Assembly (NCBI GenBank): GCA_032622095.1
Contig: CP136061.1
Location: 7,016,734-7,080,733 of the forward strand
Length of the DNA: 64,000 nucleotides
Source of the DNA: Siphonodentalium dalli
Lineage: Eukaryota > Mollusca > Scaphopoda > Gadilida > Siphonodentaliidae
Reading direction: 5' to 3'
The notes below the pieces were generated by a model that worked only from the letters and a program-made list of their open reading frames with translations, did no database searches and was not told the origin of the DNA. Each line of letters begins with the position of its first letter. Position 1 is the stretch's first letter. Position numbers and translations under genes: made by a program. Shown here one piece after another: positions 1 to 9,899 of this stretch.

Positions 1-290
1 TCTGGACTGGCAGAACTTCACATGATTATGATAAATCTTAGCACATTCATGTGGATGATGGCAGAGCTTCAAACCATGAACTCATTAAGTGCAAAAATGT
101 CATCACAGCACACAAGAGGTGTATGGACTGATCACTGTCACATGGATGATGACACCTGAAATGCTGCAATATGTTCTCCAAGTGCTGTGATACAATTGCA
201 GAATGTCTCAATGGCAGATCTTTAAGCCATAAACTCTTGAGTTCTGCAATATTGTGTTGTTGTCCTGTAGAACTTCATATAGATGATCCC
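1..290. repeat. Degenerate repeat, no gene
   Basis: No coding region is visible. Phrases such as GGCAGAACTTC / GGCAGAGCTTC / GGCAGATCTTT and CATGTGGATGATG / CACATGGATGATG recur at irregular spacing, which suggests an old, decayed tandem repeat. It leads directly into the hairpin repeat at 298. Confidence 0.35.
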
Positions 291-297
291 TTAGAGA

Positions 298-385
298 GCC
301 TCACATAGAATGGAGCAGACGACACTCTGTAGTGCATGCTTCTATCTGTGTGAGGCTCCCTGTGGGTTACTATTAATGCTGAAGG
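298..385 (+). repeat. Structured hairpin repeat, copy 1
   Basis: The arms GCCTCACA (298-305) and TGTGAGGC (349-356) close a hairpin over a conserved interior that includes GGAGCAGACGACACTC and ATGCTTCTAT. A homologous copy lies at 48070-48170. There the closing stem reads GCCCCACA / TGTGGGGC, so a base pair has changed on both sides. Similarity continues for about 30 bases past the hairpin. It may be a SINE-like or other RNA-derived repeat. I do not recognise it as a known RNA family. Confidence 0.45.
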
Positions 386-430
386 TGTTGTCTTCATATG
401 TTCTTCAAGAGTTATCTATCCTGGAAACAT

Positions 431-500
431 GCTAACCTACGAGATAACCGTCTACGACTTTCCACGCTAACCTACGAGATAACCGTCTACGACTTTCCAT
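431..500. repeat. 35-bp perfect tandem duplication (2 copies)
   Basis: A 35-bp unit starting GCTAACCTACGAG occurs twice back to back (431-465 and 466-500), differing only in the last base. Confidence 0.85.
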
Positions 501-673
501 GCACATTTTTTGTTTAACTCTAAATATGTTTTTTCCGTGCAGCCCTATCTCATTGTTAATATATATTGTTTATGTATGCAAAAAAAAGGAATATACAAAT
601 CTTCCAGTACTATCAATGAACATATCGATGAAAAACATATGAAGACAATACTTTTAGCATGGCAATGTGTTAA

Positions 674-1055
674 CCCTTTACCCAACAGAAGGGCCCTGTG
701 CCAATGCATTCTCTTATATATGCGAGTCGACCATAGGTCGCCTCGCATATATAAGAGAATGCATTGGCTTAACACATTAAAAATTATAAAATTGTTAAAG
801 AATGTAAGAAAAAATGGTAAAAAAAGATTTTTTTTAGGCCAATGCATTCTCTTATGTATGCGATGCGACCTATGGTCGACTCGCATATATAAGAGAATGC
901 ATTGGCACAGGGCATAACTGTAACCATCACAATGTGGTCAAGGAGCCGGTTCCAATGATATCCATATTTGTATGGTTCTATTGACACAGACCGAAGATAT
1001 TTTAGGCTGTTGAAGCTTTATTTGGCCGGTTTTGGCCGGTTTGTTGTGTAAAGGG
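674..1055 (+). mobile_element. piggyBac-type MITE, copy 1
   Basis: The element begins CCCTTTAC and ends GTAAAGGG apart from one extra base near the right tip, and is flanked on both sides by TTAA (670-673 and 1056-1059). TTAA target sites and CCC...GGG tips are the signature of the piggyBac superfamily. The 382-bp body has no transposase, so it is non-autonomous. It carries two ~67-bp near-perfect palindromes (701-767 and 839-905), both opening CCAATGCATTCTCTTATATA. Open frames read through the palindromes are artefacts. A second copy lies inverted at 60529-60982. Confidence 0.85.
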
Positions 1056-1329
1056 TTAACTGTTCTGATGTGTACTCATATAGATTTGTATGTAGTTCTG
1101 ATTAAAATGAGACTTAAAACAGGTCTGCTTACTGAGTTTGAAGAAATCATCATTACCATCACTGTAAATACAGTCTGCATGCAATCCATTCAGTATAGTT
1201 TTACGATCTACTTTCGGTTTCCGGTTTTATTTTTATCTGTTGCTTCAAACTGGTGTTAACTGTTGCAAATTCTTGGAATATGCACTTTTATTATATACTT
1301 GCCCATGAATTATAAGGTTTTAGCAGTGA

Positions 1330-1583
1330 GATATAAGTGATATCCCACTCTAGAGTGATATCCCACTTGTGAGTGATATCAGCTTGAAATTTCTGATGTA
1401 TTGACATTCATTGGGGGCCATAGGCAAGTATCTAAAGTATATAATAAACAGAATATCCACACTTTTTCAGTGGATATGGGTTAAATCTCATTCGTGATGA
1501 CAAAACATTTGAATTTCCACTCGTGGCTAAAGCCACTCGTGGAAATTCAATGTTTTGTCATCACTGAAAAAGTGTGGATATCC
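1330..1583. mobile_element. Foldback element with short repeats at its left
   Basis: Three GTGATATC phrases, two of them GTGATATCCCACT, repeat at 1336-1381. The foldback proper is 1452-1583. Its outer arms are AATATCCACACTTTTTCAGTG and the complement, then GATGACAAAACATTTGAATTTCCAC pairs across an apex containing GTGGCTAAAGCCAC. No coding capacity is seen; it is probably a small non-autonomous DNA transposon or hairpin MITE. Confidence 0.6.
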
Positions 1584-1589
1584 TCTATC

Positions 1590-2870
1590 TATTCTCCTTG
1601 CTTAAGTATTATTGGTAAATTCTGGCCTCTTCATAGATGCTTTTAGTGTTTAATTAGTTGTCGTAATCTCTCTTTTAGTGTTTAATTGGTTGTCGTTATC
1701 TCTAATTTTGTGAACAATGTGTGCAACTCTCAATGAAAATTTGTTGCGCTATTGTTAGCCACATTATGTTCTCAGAATTTTGATATTGTATTAAAACAAA
1801 TTCTAATTATTTAACCATACTTTCGAGTTAACTTCTGTTTTAAAATCAACTAAACATCTTGGTACAGAGAAAATTAATAATTCAAGTGTTTCTTAAATAC
1901 TCTATCAGATATCTATGCATATTGATTTTTTCAAGCCATCATTTGTGAAGTTGACTTTCCATTATTGTTAATCAATCATCAAGCCGTGAAAGTTTACTGC
2001 CAGTCACAGACACGTCTTGTTTCTGGAATTCATTTGATTAAGAAAGTTGAAAAATTGGGCACAAACAAATCGGATGAAAGAAAAAAGGTATGGACAGCTT
2101 CAGAATGACTTGCGGAACATAAATGAGCATCGGTTATGTCATCGCATTTAAGTACACGTTTGCAACAAATTATTGCTCGAAAATATAACTAGGTCAAAGG
2201 TCTGAGCGGACATGGAGATTGTTGACCTAATTTCTTTGGCAGATTTGTTAGTTTCCGATATGATATCTTGACTTTGATATGTTCAATTTTGCCGAGTTAT
2301 ATGTCAAATGAAAAGGAATTTTATTTCCAATAAGACACACTTGAGGATATTTTGGCTGCAATTATCGATTTCTAATAGGGTTTTGATAGTTTGTGTGGTT
2401 TTAGCCAAAATCGATCATTTGAACCTTGTCACTGGTATAGTCTATATTTGTATTTTAGTAATTTTTCCCAGGGGCCTGTGTTGTTAGCTATATGGTGAAT
2501 TGACCGCTCTTTAGGAATTCTGACAATTGCCTGATTTGCATTGCACTGACGTAATGCTTGCTGGTGGTACATGTAAGGGGAAACCCACCTGATTTCTTCA
2601 GACTTCAGTAACTGAGTCTGGTTTTAAACGGAACAGATTTGTATGGTGATAATCATGTGTGTAGATCTAAGCAAGCATATTTAGCAGTCTGTCAGGTTAC
2701 CTGCTGTTAGCGTTGCTTATAGTTCTGGGCAGTATTTGTGAAAATAAAAACAGTGATTATTTTTTTTTTCATGCGTATTAAAATAGTTCCAAATGACTGC
2801 GTGTTGATTCAAGATAAACCTCACCAAGACCTTCACGGTAAATGTGTTCAGGTAGATAAACCCTAGAGAG
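1590..2870. other. AT-rich stretch with no recognised feature
   Basis: No open frame above about 60 codons with protein-like composition, no long repeat and no RNA gene was seen here. A near-duplicated phrase around CTTTTAGTGTTTAATTNGTTGTCG occurs at about 1640 and 1672. Confidence 0.5.
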
Positions 2871-2876
2871 TATGTA

Positions 2877-3013
2877 CAGTAATGCTTTAATTAATCGACG
2901 CCTTAACCACAGCAGAATTATGGGTAACTTTTCGGTATTTAGTCGGAAATATGGCTTGTTGCCATTCATCGGAAAGCTCTTGCTTAAGGCGTCGATTAAT
3001 TAGAGCATTACTG
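2877..3013. mobile_element. 137-bp MITE with 30-bp terminal inverted repeats
   Basis: The left arm (2877-2906) starts CAGTAATGCTTTAATTAATC. The right arm (2984-3013) is its inverted complement with one mismatch. No convincing target-site duplication is seen, so the superfamily is unassigned. Confidence 0.7.
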
Positions 3014-3346
3014 GATGATTCTCACCGTTCAGTGGATCTTAAATTCAAGTTGCGTATGGTGGGGTATAATATATATATTATGCTGCAATATTTGTAAACA
3101 ATGTTGAGTAACTGGGACATTGTGATCGGGGTGACCTCACTTCGGTCAAATGTTACACGTTTGGACATGTCATGCACAAATCAACATAAGTAATTGGACA
3201 TTTCAGCCATAAAATAGGCTGAAATTATTTAATTTTCTAACCAATGTTCAATTAGTGTAAAATATGGGAATTTTGGACACCAGAAGTTGGACTTAACAAA
3301 ATCTATAGCAATGTCGCTACCCATTCATCATGTTCTTTGCTTTTTA

Positions 3347-3690
3347 GCTCACCTGAGACGAAGTCTCCGGTGGAGCTATAGTCATCACTCCTCGTCCGTC
3401 TCTCCGTCAAGAATCATCTTCTCCTCAAGAACCGGAAGACTGAATGGGTTCATATTTTGTTTGGATGTTCCCTAGGTGAATCATATTCAGATTTGTTCAA
3501 ATGAGATCACCTGGTCAAATAGGACCATAACTCTTTCCCACCGTAGTAATTCTAACAAAGACTTCTCATTGGGCCAAATGGGTTCATATTTGGTACAAAG
3601 GGTCCATGGGGGACTGTGGTTCAGAATTGTTCAAATGAGGTCACTCGGTCGAATGTGGGCGGAGCCAGTGACATAACTAAAAAAAATTTC
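3347..3690 (+). repeat. Dispersed mollusc-type repeat (GCTCACCTGAG head), copy 1
   Basis: It opens GCTCACCTGAGACGAAGTCT and continues through a TCGTCCGTCTCTCCGTC stretch, then GGACCATAACTCTTTCCC. Similar repeats are frequent in bivalve genomes (general knowledge). A second, partial copy in the same orientation is at 7620-7875; the two share TGTTCCCTAGGTGA, CAGATTTGTTCAAAT and GGACCATAACTCTTTCCC. Confidence 0.6.
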
Positions 3691-4068
3691 AGGGCGACCT
3701 TTTTAACAAATTGTTTTTTGTTTATTTTTTAAACGTGTTATAAAATTTGAAAAAGGTGACACCATTATAACATCTGCAGAGTTATGAAACTTTAATATTT
3801 AATGAAATTAAGGAAACATTCCATTACCCATCCCCCCTCCCACATGGCCCAGACCCAACCACCACCCTACCCACAACCAACATCCCTTCCAACCCATATC
3901 ATCTCCCAACTTCCAACTTTAATACCTGGTCTGGCCAGAAGCAGATATTAGACAATGTATCTCTGCAGAGAGACACATGTCATTAATTTAGATTAGAATA
4001 ATAGATGTCATCTGGCAGTCTTGTGTAAACAACACTGCTAGCAAATTAAAACAAACTGCTGTTCCAAA

Positions 4069-4140
4069 GCCTGAATATAGTGTATCTGACATTTGAAGAA
4101 TGAGGTCCCCAGAGGGTGAATTTAGTGTTGCTACCCTGTA
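4069..4140 (+). mobile_element. Terminal fragment of a TIR element
   Basis: The run CTGACATTTGAAGAATGAGG, followed by TCCCCAGAGGGTGAATTTAGTG, matches the left end of the complete TIR element at 58661-59066. It is inverted relative to 7429-7470. LINE A starts immediately to its right, so LINE A probably inserted into this element. Confidence 0.5.
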
Positions 4141-4152
4141 ATCGGATCGGTT

Positions 4153-5895
4153 ATGGAATTCAATGGGTCTCTGACACGTGACGCAGATGAAACACTTTCT
4201 GGCTGGTCTGAGTACTTCAGAGAATTGTTCAATCCACCACCCCACTCTGAGCCAGAGTTTGAGGACCACGTTACCAGAGAAGTTGTTAGCTGTGTTTCTC
4301 TTGCTAAAGATCCCGTGCAACCGAACTGCCCACAGTGTCAACCAGTCGAACTCACCGAAATCGTTCTTCATGTGAGGAAACTGAAAAAGAACAAAGCGGG
4401 TGGAGCAGATGACTTATTGAATGAAAATTTGTTGCACGCTCCGACTTCCTTCATAGAATGCATCAAAAGACTATATGACGGTATATTCCGCATGGGGTGG
4501 ATTCCACCAACGATGAAAGAAGGAATAGTCATTCCGTTATACAAAGGACCGCCTAAACCACCGACATCTCCTGATAGTTACCGTGCTATAACACTTCTAT
4601 CGGTCCTATACAAACTATTCGAGTCCATTCTGTTGAGCCGTCTTCTTCAAAGCCACCAAATGAAACGATTTCCGAATGCACAACAAATGGGTTTTCAGAA
4701 AGGTATCAGCTGTTCGATGACGTCATTCATTCTCACGGAATCTGTATCATATGCCAAAGACAATAACTCCAATTTATATGTTGCCTTCCTTGACTCCAAG
4801 AAAGCCTTTGATAAAGTATGGCACACTGGCCTCCTGTACAAATTCATTCAGCTCGGATTTTCGCCACACTTTGTCAGTTTGTTGGAGAACATCCATTCGG
4901 ATGTGACTAGCAAAGTACTATATGACGGCCGCATGTCGCAAAGTTTCAAAATACTGCAATCTACTCGACAAGGTGCCGTTCTGTCACCTCTCTGCTATCT
5001 CGTCTTCATAGACGACCTACTTAACGAACTATCAACTTCTCCATACGGACTAAGAATCTGCAATATCCCATGTGGCGCTCCTACTACTGCCGACGACATC
5101 GCTCTTCTGTCGCTATCGAAATCCGGTCTAGAATCCTTGTTGAACATATGTGTGAAATATAGCAGGCGGTGGCGATTCGAATTCTCCTCCACGAAGAGCA
5201 AAATTGTTGTATTCAACGAGAGTAAAAACTCATATGACCGCTCGGGAAGGATATGGAGGTTGGGCAATCAAACTATTCAGGAAGTTACAGAATGTGCCCA
5301 TCTTGGTTTAATTCAGGACAAGTTTGCGAAGCAGGTCAATTCCGCCTCTTCTGTGTCGACAAAAATGAGGAACAACTTTTTCAATATCATGGGTAACAAA
5401 CTTATGAAATCCACTACACCCATCACCATGACAAATGTCCTCAAAACTGTTGTTCTACCGAGAGCTCTCTACGGTGTCGAGGTGGTTCCTTTTTATCAAA
5501 GTTCCGCCATCACCATTATGAACAAAGCCGCCAGAACATGTCTCAAATACGCACAATCCCTCCCAAAACGAGCGTCAACTAGGCTATCGCTAGGTCTTCT
5601 TGGATTTCTACCAATTGAATATCAACTGCATATCAAAAAACTTTGCTTTATGGGACGTCTTATCCATCTACCGTTCGGCCATCAATTACCATTACGACTG
5701 TTTGTCCTGAAAGCACACCTCTACAGACTATACAGTCGCTCCAGTGGTTTTGTACAGGAAATGTTCTCCATATTAGCCAAATACGATCTTTTGAACTATT
5801 TGAACGACTACCTGGACATTGGGGTCTTCCCAAAACTGTCAACGTGGATAACTCTTGTGAAGGCAGCTGTCAGGGGAACGTTCATTTCCTCGTGA
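4153..5895 (+). CDS. Reverse transcriptase part of LINE A ORF2
   Basis: This 580-residue open frame is a LINE reverse transcriptase without the N-terminal endonuclease. Visible blocks in order are: the N-terminal LKKNKAGGADDLLNENLL; GIVIPLYKG; SYRAITLLSVLYKLFE; the catalytic FLDSKKAFDKVW with the first Asp; RQGAVLSPLCYLVFIDDLL; then the active-site box, which reads TTADDIALLS where most LINEs have [FY]ADD. The thumb region follows (LPRALYGVEVVPF). In cells the enzyme would copy LINE RNA at a nicked target. The frame is open upstream of the first ATG to about 4141, where truncation occurs, so the ATG is not necessarily a natural start. It ends at a TGA. The same frame continues with homologous protein beyond it, so this copy probably cannot make a complete ORF2 product. 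I place the family only broadly, near the CR1/Jockey/I-like LINEs. Confidence 0.85.
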   Translation: MEFNGSLTRDADETLSGWSEYFRELFNPPPHSEPEFEDHVTREVVSCVSLAKDPVQPNCPQCQPVELTEIVLHVRKLKKNKAGGADDLLNENLLHAPTSFIECIKRLYDGIFRMGWIPPTMKEGIVIPLYKGPPKPPTSPDSYRAITLLSVLYKLFESILLSRLLQSHQMKRFPNAQQMGFQKGISCSMTSFILTESVSYAKDNNSNLYVAFLDSKKAFDKVWHTGLLYKFIQLGFSPHFVSLLENIHSDVTSKVLYDGRMSQSFKILQSTRQGAVLSPLCYLVFIDDLLNELSTSPYGLRICNIPCGAPTTADDIALLSLSKSGLESLLNICVKYSRRWRFEFSSTKSKIVVFNESKNSYDRSGRIWRLGNQTIQEVTECAHLGLIQDKFAKQVNSASSVSTKMRNNFFNIMGNKLMKSTTPITMTNVLKTVVLPRALYGVEVVPFYQSSAITIMNKAARTCLKYAQSLPKRASTRLSLGLLGFLPIEYQLHIKKLCFMGRLIHLPFGHQLPLRLFVLKAHLYRLYSRSSGFVQEMFSILAKYDLLNYLNDYLDIGVFPKLSTWITLVKAAVRGTFISS

Positions 5896-6384
5896 CAGAC
5901 CAAAGTTTCGTCCGATCCATCCTTGCGAATTATGTGGAAGGTTCACCCTAATCCCCTATCAAACTGGGCAGTCTGGAAACTTCTCCATGGAAACGCTCAC
6001 ATGTTGAAATATCTCAAAAACTTAGTACTGCTTCTCAACAGGACTACCTATACCAACAATTTAGTGTGTCATCTCTGCAGCGAAGTGTACTCGAACGAAA
6101 TCGACCACGCCATGTTCGTATGCTCTTCTCCAGCCGCACTCATTATTAGAAACTCTTTTTGGGAAGGGATTATCTCTCGTTTCGGCATACCCGAATATTT
6201 TCACCTTGCGTCGTTAGCCAGAGATGACCTGGTAGCAACCCTCCTCGGAAGTTCTCTGGAAACCCTAACAGAACACATATCTCACTGCCTCAAGGAACTA
6301 GTACTATATTCTGCGAAGTTCCTGTACGTTCTCAGCACAATGATAAGGAATGGCGTACAGCAACCCGTGCCTCGTCCATTGTAA
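5896..6384 (+). pseudogene. C-terminal zinc-knuckle part of LINE A ORF2
   Basis: In the same frame as the reverse transcriptase but after its TGA, the protein resumes as QTKVSSDPSLRIMWKVHPNP and runs to the stop at 6382-6384. It contains CHLCSEVYSNEIDHAMFVC, a CxxC-H-C pattern typical of LINE ORF2 C-termini and thought to bind RNA or DNA. LINE B (CDHCKIPYIDIITHVVNDC) and LINE C (CMLCNMTHHDVIKHALIYC) have the same region, so this is the normal tail of ORF2 cut off by one nonsense change. Confidence 0.75.
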
Positions 6385-6635
6385 TTATCTTCTCAACACC
6401 CACGCATGTTGTAACGACTAACTGTCATATCTGTTGGACAAATCAGATTTTCCTGCAACAAAAGCTGTTGTGAACATTCAAATGCATATATGCTTCACTC
6501 TCGTGGTTTCCAACACCTCTCCATACTTGTACATAACGGCCCACCACATTGGTCAGGGGAGCCCACTTTAATCCAACTGTATTTATATGTCATGTGTATC
6601 GATCTCTCCTATACTTGGAGGTAATAAAGATATCT

Positions 6636-7180
6636 CAGTTTCTATGTCCCCCTAATTTGCAGAAGATAACATGCATAATTGAGGTATATATATATATATC
6701 CTTTATTTCCTCCGTTAACGAAGAGCTGTTACAATATATTTTAAATGTTTACACAATTGCAATGAACAAATGAACGAATACAAAAAAAAAGGAATATGTA
6801 AGTAAACAAACATTAATGTGTGTGGTATACAGATAAGCCAGCCACACACTGGACGAGGCAGCCATGCTCAAACAGCAATAGAGGTCGGTAAGCAGACTGT
6901 TTGTCATGCATACAACAGGCCGTGCGTGCATACAGACATACATACACACATACATACATATATGCATAAACACACACATACCAACATACATACTTTCATG
7001 CATACACACATACATTCATATATACATACGTACATACACACATACATACGTATATACATACATACATAAACACATGCACCCGGGGTATTGGCAGGCAATC
7101 CAGTAGGCAATCAGACATAAACAAGCATATAATCAGACGATGCATGGATATATATATAGAGAGAGAGACTTGCAAGAGAA
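6636..7180 (-). mobile_element. 3' end of a minus-strand LINE related to LINEs B and C
   Basis: On the minus strand, GAGGAAATAAAGG ends near 6699, followed by an AT dinucleotide tail. This matches the 3' termini of LINE C (27515) and LINE B (34943). Moving inward, the 3' UTR includes a long CATA-type microsatellite (6930-7075), about 230 bp from the terminus. No coding part is preserved, so this is a severely 5'-truncated copy lying tail to tail with LINE A. The right boundary is uncertain. Confidence 0.55.
6928..7078. repeat. CATA/TACA tetranucleotide microsatellite
   Basis: Imperfect CATA and CACA units run for about 150 bp. The several open frames across it on both strands are low-complexity artefacts. 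Confidence 0.9.
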
Positions 7181-7428
7181 CATCATGCTCGCATGAAGCC
7201 TTCAGACGAGTCACTCAAAATTAAACAAAACTGTATAATGTACATATCTCAATTTGAAAGAGGGTGTTTTATTTTGATTCTCAGTAACTCTAACTTCGAA
7301 GAGAGGTATTTGCATGCATGTTGATTGGGAAGACCCTGTTAGCATACCAGCCAATGCCTCACTTGGAAGTTGTTATGGTAGTTTATATGTTATTATTCGT
7401 TTTCAGAGTTAGCGATGCTGACCTTTTG

Positions 7429-7470
7429 GGAACCTCTTCTGCAAATGTCAGACACACTAAATTCAGGCCT
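7429..7470 (-). mobile_element. Inverted terminal fragment of a TIR element
   Basis: Read on the minus strand it gives CCTGAATTTAGTGTGTCTGA followed by CATTTGCAGAAGAGG, closely matching 4069-4103. Either the two are the ends of one element now split by LINE insertions, or they are separate fragments in opposite orientation. Confidence 0.45.
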
Positions 7471-7619
7471 GGCTGTTTCCTATTATTGCTTATCCAGGTG
7501 AAATCATACCCTGATTTGTCAAAGAAAAATTGGGGGTTATATTGGATTGAATTTGTCTGTCAGGGGGTCCTTCCATCCGTCTCTCTGTTGGGATGTCTAT
7601 CCATCCATCTGTCAACAAT

Positions 7620-7875
7620 TGTTTTCTTCTCCATATTAAAGACTGAATGTGTTTATATATTTCAGTGTGCATGTTCCCTAGGTGACTCACAATCAGATTT
7701 GTTCAAATAAGTTCTTCAGATCAAATAGGTGCGAAGCCAGGACCATAACTCTTTCCCTCCATAGTAATTCTTAAAACAATTTCTGCTCAAGAACCATTGA
7801 GCCTATATAGCTTATATTTGGTATGATGGGGCCTTGGATGACCGGGGTTCATATTTGTTCAAATTGGGTAATTTT
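7620..7875 (+). repeat. Dispersed mollusc-type repeat, copy 2
   Basis: Partial, diverged copy of the repeat at 3347-3690, in the same orientation. It is followed at 7880 by GAAATGAGGTCCCCAGACGG, another trace of the TIR-element end, and a run of ten or more G. Confidence 0.55.
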
Positions 7876-8100
7876 TTAGGAAATGAGGTCCCCAGACGGG
7901 GGGGGGGGGTTTCCCGACACGTGTGCGGGGGATGGTGGGTGTCAAAATAAGCCCAAAGCAATTTTTTCTGTGACAAAATTATTGTTTTTCCTTCACACCT
8001 TTTATTGGATTTTTACTAGTTTGTACTGGTTTGTAACACTAAGAAATCAATACTATGGAACTGCAGCAACACTAAACACGCGAGGGCCATTGGATAACAT

Positions 8101-8178
8101 AAGGATAACATTAAAGAAATAAATTTAAGGATAACATTAAAGAAATAAATTTAAGGATAACATTAAAGAAATAAATTT
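8101..8178. repeat. 26-bp tandem repeat, 3 perfect copies
   Basis: The unit AAGGATAACATTAAAGAAAT plus AAATTT repeats three times without change, which indicates recent expansion. Confidence 0.9.
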
Positions 8179-8527
8179 AATGCCAAATCTGGTCAAACAT
8201 GGACATTAAACACTGATGTATACACTGATGTATAAATAAAAAAACATGTAACATACCTAGACTTGTGAGGATAACACAATTATCTCATATGTGACAAAAG
8301 AGATGTCATGCACATCCCTCCCACTGGCATCACCACCACAGAACATACACGATACACAATTAAATTATAGTCAGCGGAATACTTGCTGTCTAGCTCACTA
8401 GCACCTATTGTTATTCCAATTTCAACTGACCAATTTCATTTCTTATATATAGTTCAATCGAACGTATAGCCTACATTGTATAATGTATTTTAAAACCTGC
8501 GGGTTCCGATGGTAGGACGCGTGCATG

Positions 8528-8580
8528 TATGGGAGGCCAAATTCACATTTAATAATGAATTGTGCTTAAGCGCAAGATAC
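8528..8580 (+). mobile_element. Solo terminus of the AATTGCGCTTAAGCGC element
   Basis: TATGGGAGGCCAAATTCACA, then TTTAATAATGAATTG and the palindrome GCTTAAGC, match the left end of the element at 15038-16785. No partner end is nearby. Confidence 0.5.
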
Positions 8581-8589
8581 ACTCCTACG

Positions 8590-8790
8590 CCTGACCCATG
8601 ACCACATAGTCACTCCCTGTATACATCATATACATCAGATACATCATACAGTCACGCAATGTATACCTATTCACCTCAACAGTACCCATACAGTGACCCA
8701 ATATACATCTTCTCCACACCGATGGCCATATAACCACAAAAGATATACATATACACCCTACCCATGACGATAGGACCACTCTAGGTATAC
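8590..8790. repeat. Degenerate tandem repeat of about 35-45 bp
   Basis: CCCATGAC, CACATAGTCACTCC and GTATACAT recur several times with drift (for example CTACGCCTGACCCATGACCA and CCTACCCATGACGA). No coding content is seen. Confidence 0.45.
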
Positions 8791-9129
8791 ATAGTGTTTG
8801 TGCTGTCAGTGGCCAATTTTTTTTCGAAATTGGCCAATAAAAAATTCATTTGGCCAAACTTTCTTTTTTACCCCAAATGGATACGGAAAGCTAATTCAAA
8901 AGCGCTGAAAAGATCGACAATCCCGACGAGGTTAGGCGACGAAAGTATTTCGTACTTCGGAAATATCGTACCATGCAAACCTGCCCCCCGTCTAATAACA
9001 ACCTGGCTTCAAATAATTTTGTTTTAATTTTTGGTGAAATTTTATACCGCATTCTGTAAACTTAAAAGTTTGAGAGATCGGAGGGGCCTGCTACCCACAT
9101 AATGGCATATTCCATTGCTCCAATGATCA

Positions 9130-9335
9130 GTTAACATAAAACATATATAATAAAAAATGATGGCTCCCATCTAGAGGTCACACCGAAGAGCGTTATAAAG
9201 TTTGATGTTGATCGGATGAGGGATATGGTCTGTATGGTGTGGCAAAGGATTTAGTCATGTAAAGAGTGAAATCCAAGATAGCTGCCGGTCGTCATGTTTT
9301 TCATCGAAAATCATTCAAAAATGGTCAGAATCCAT
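9130..9335 (-). repeat. GCCATCTTGG-core repeat, reverse copy
   Basis: Read on the minus strand it has AAAACATGACGACCGGCAGC then TATCTTGGATTT, followed by a trace of CATGACTAAATCC and the TCATCCGATCAACATCAAACTT phrase. This is the same unit as in the array at 20050-21040. Confidence 0.6.
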
Positions 9336-9899
9336 CAATAATAGGCACCGTTATATAGGTTTGTTGCCACACGAGGACTCCCGCCAACGGTCTCTCGCCA
9401 TATTAACAGTCAAGTTTTGATAGAAATCGGCTGACAATTGAGAAAAAAACACCACGGACTGAAGGAAACTACAATCTAGATAAAAAGATATGGGGTGTGA
9501 CAACGACCGTGCTATCATGGAGTACAGGTACATAGCAATATGGATATGGAATGAGAGAATCATGCTCCCATGAGACCTTGAGTAGCTGGGTGGAAAGTTT
9601 AACAGAGAGGGTAAAATTGTAAATGAAGTTCCCATCCCATACACCAAAAGTTAAAAAGAAATTCTGAGTAAAAAAGGGGCGTAAATCAGATAACATTCAT
9701 TATTATTTATTATTATGATCCACATGTCACATCTGAGTCGAAAAGGGACATATCTCCATCATAAATGGGTGGACCAGACCCAAATTTTGATGTGGATCAA
9801 GTGGGAGGGTTCAGTTGAAAATTCCAAGACGGACACCACCCAGCAGAGACACTCTAGCCACGCCCCTGATCACAGAACAACGTGTTTTTATGTTTACCC

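Larger units (their letters stand above)
4141..6635 (+). mobile_element. LINE A: 5'-truncated non-LTR retrotransposon
   Basis: This insertion holds the reverse transcriptase and C-terminal regions of a LINE; ORF1 and endonuclease are missing, as expected from 5' truncation during target-primed reverse transcription. The 3' end is the short motif TGGAGGTAATAAAGATATCT at 6616-6635. Closely similar 3' ends occur at 46155, at 34919-34943, and on the minus strand near 6699 and 27515. Its 3' UTR is short (about 250 bp) and lacks the microsatellite seen in its relatives. One in-frame stop separates the two coding parts. Confidence 0.85.

Noticed and set aside
510-917. 135- and 113-codon frames on both strands of the first MITE
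   Set aside because: They mirror each other because they read through the two long palindromes; the encoded text repeats itself (RIYKRMHW) and has no protein character.
6749-7214. Several overlapping 66-88-codon frames rich in His, Thr, Tyr or Cys, Met
   Set aside because: All lie on the CATA microsatellite.
7318-7710. 130-codon frame
   Set aside because: It spans a repeat boundary and a dispersed repeat copy; no family resemblance and the composition is not protein-like.
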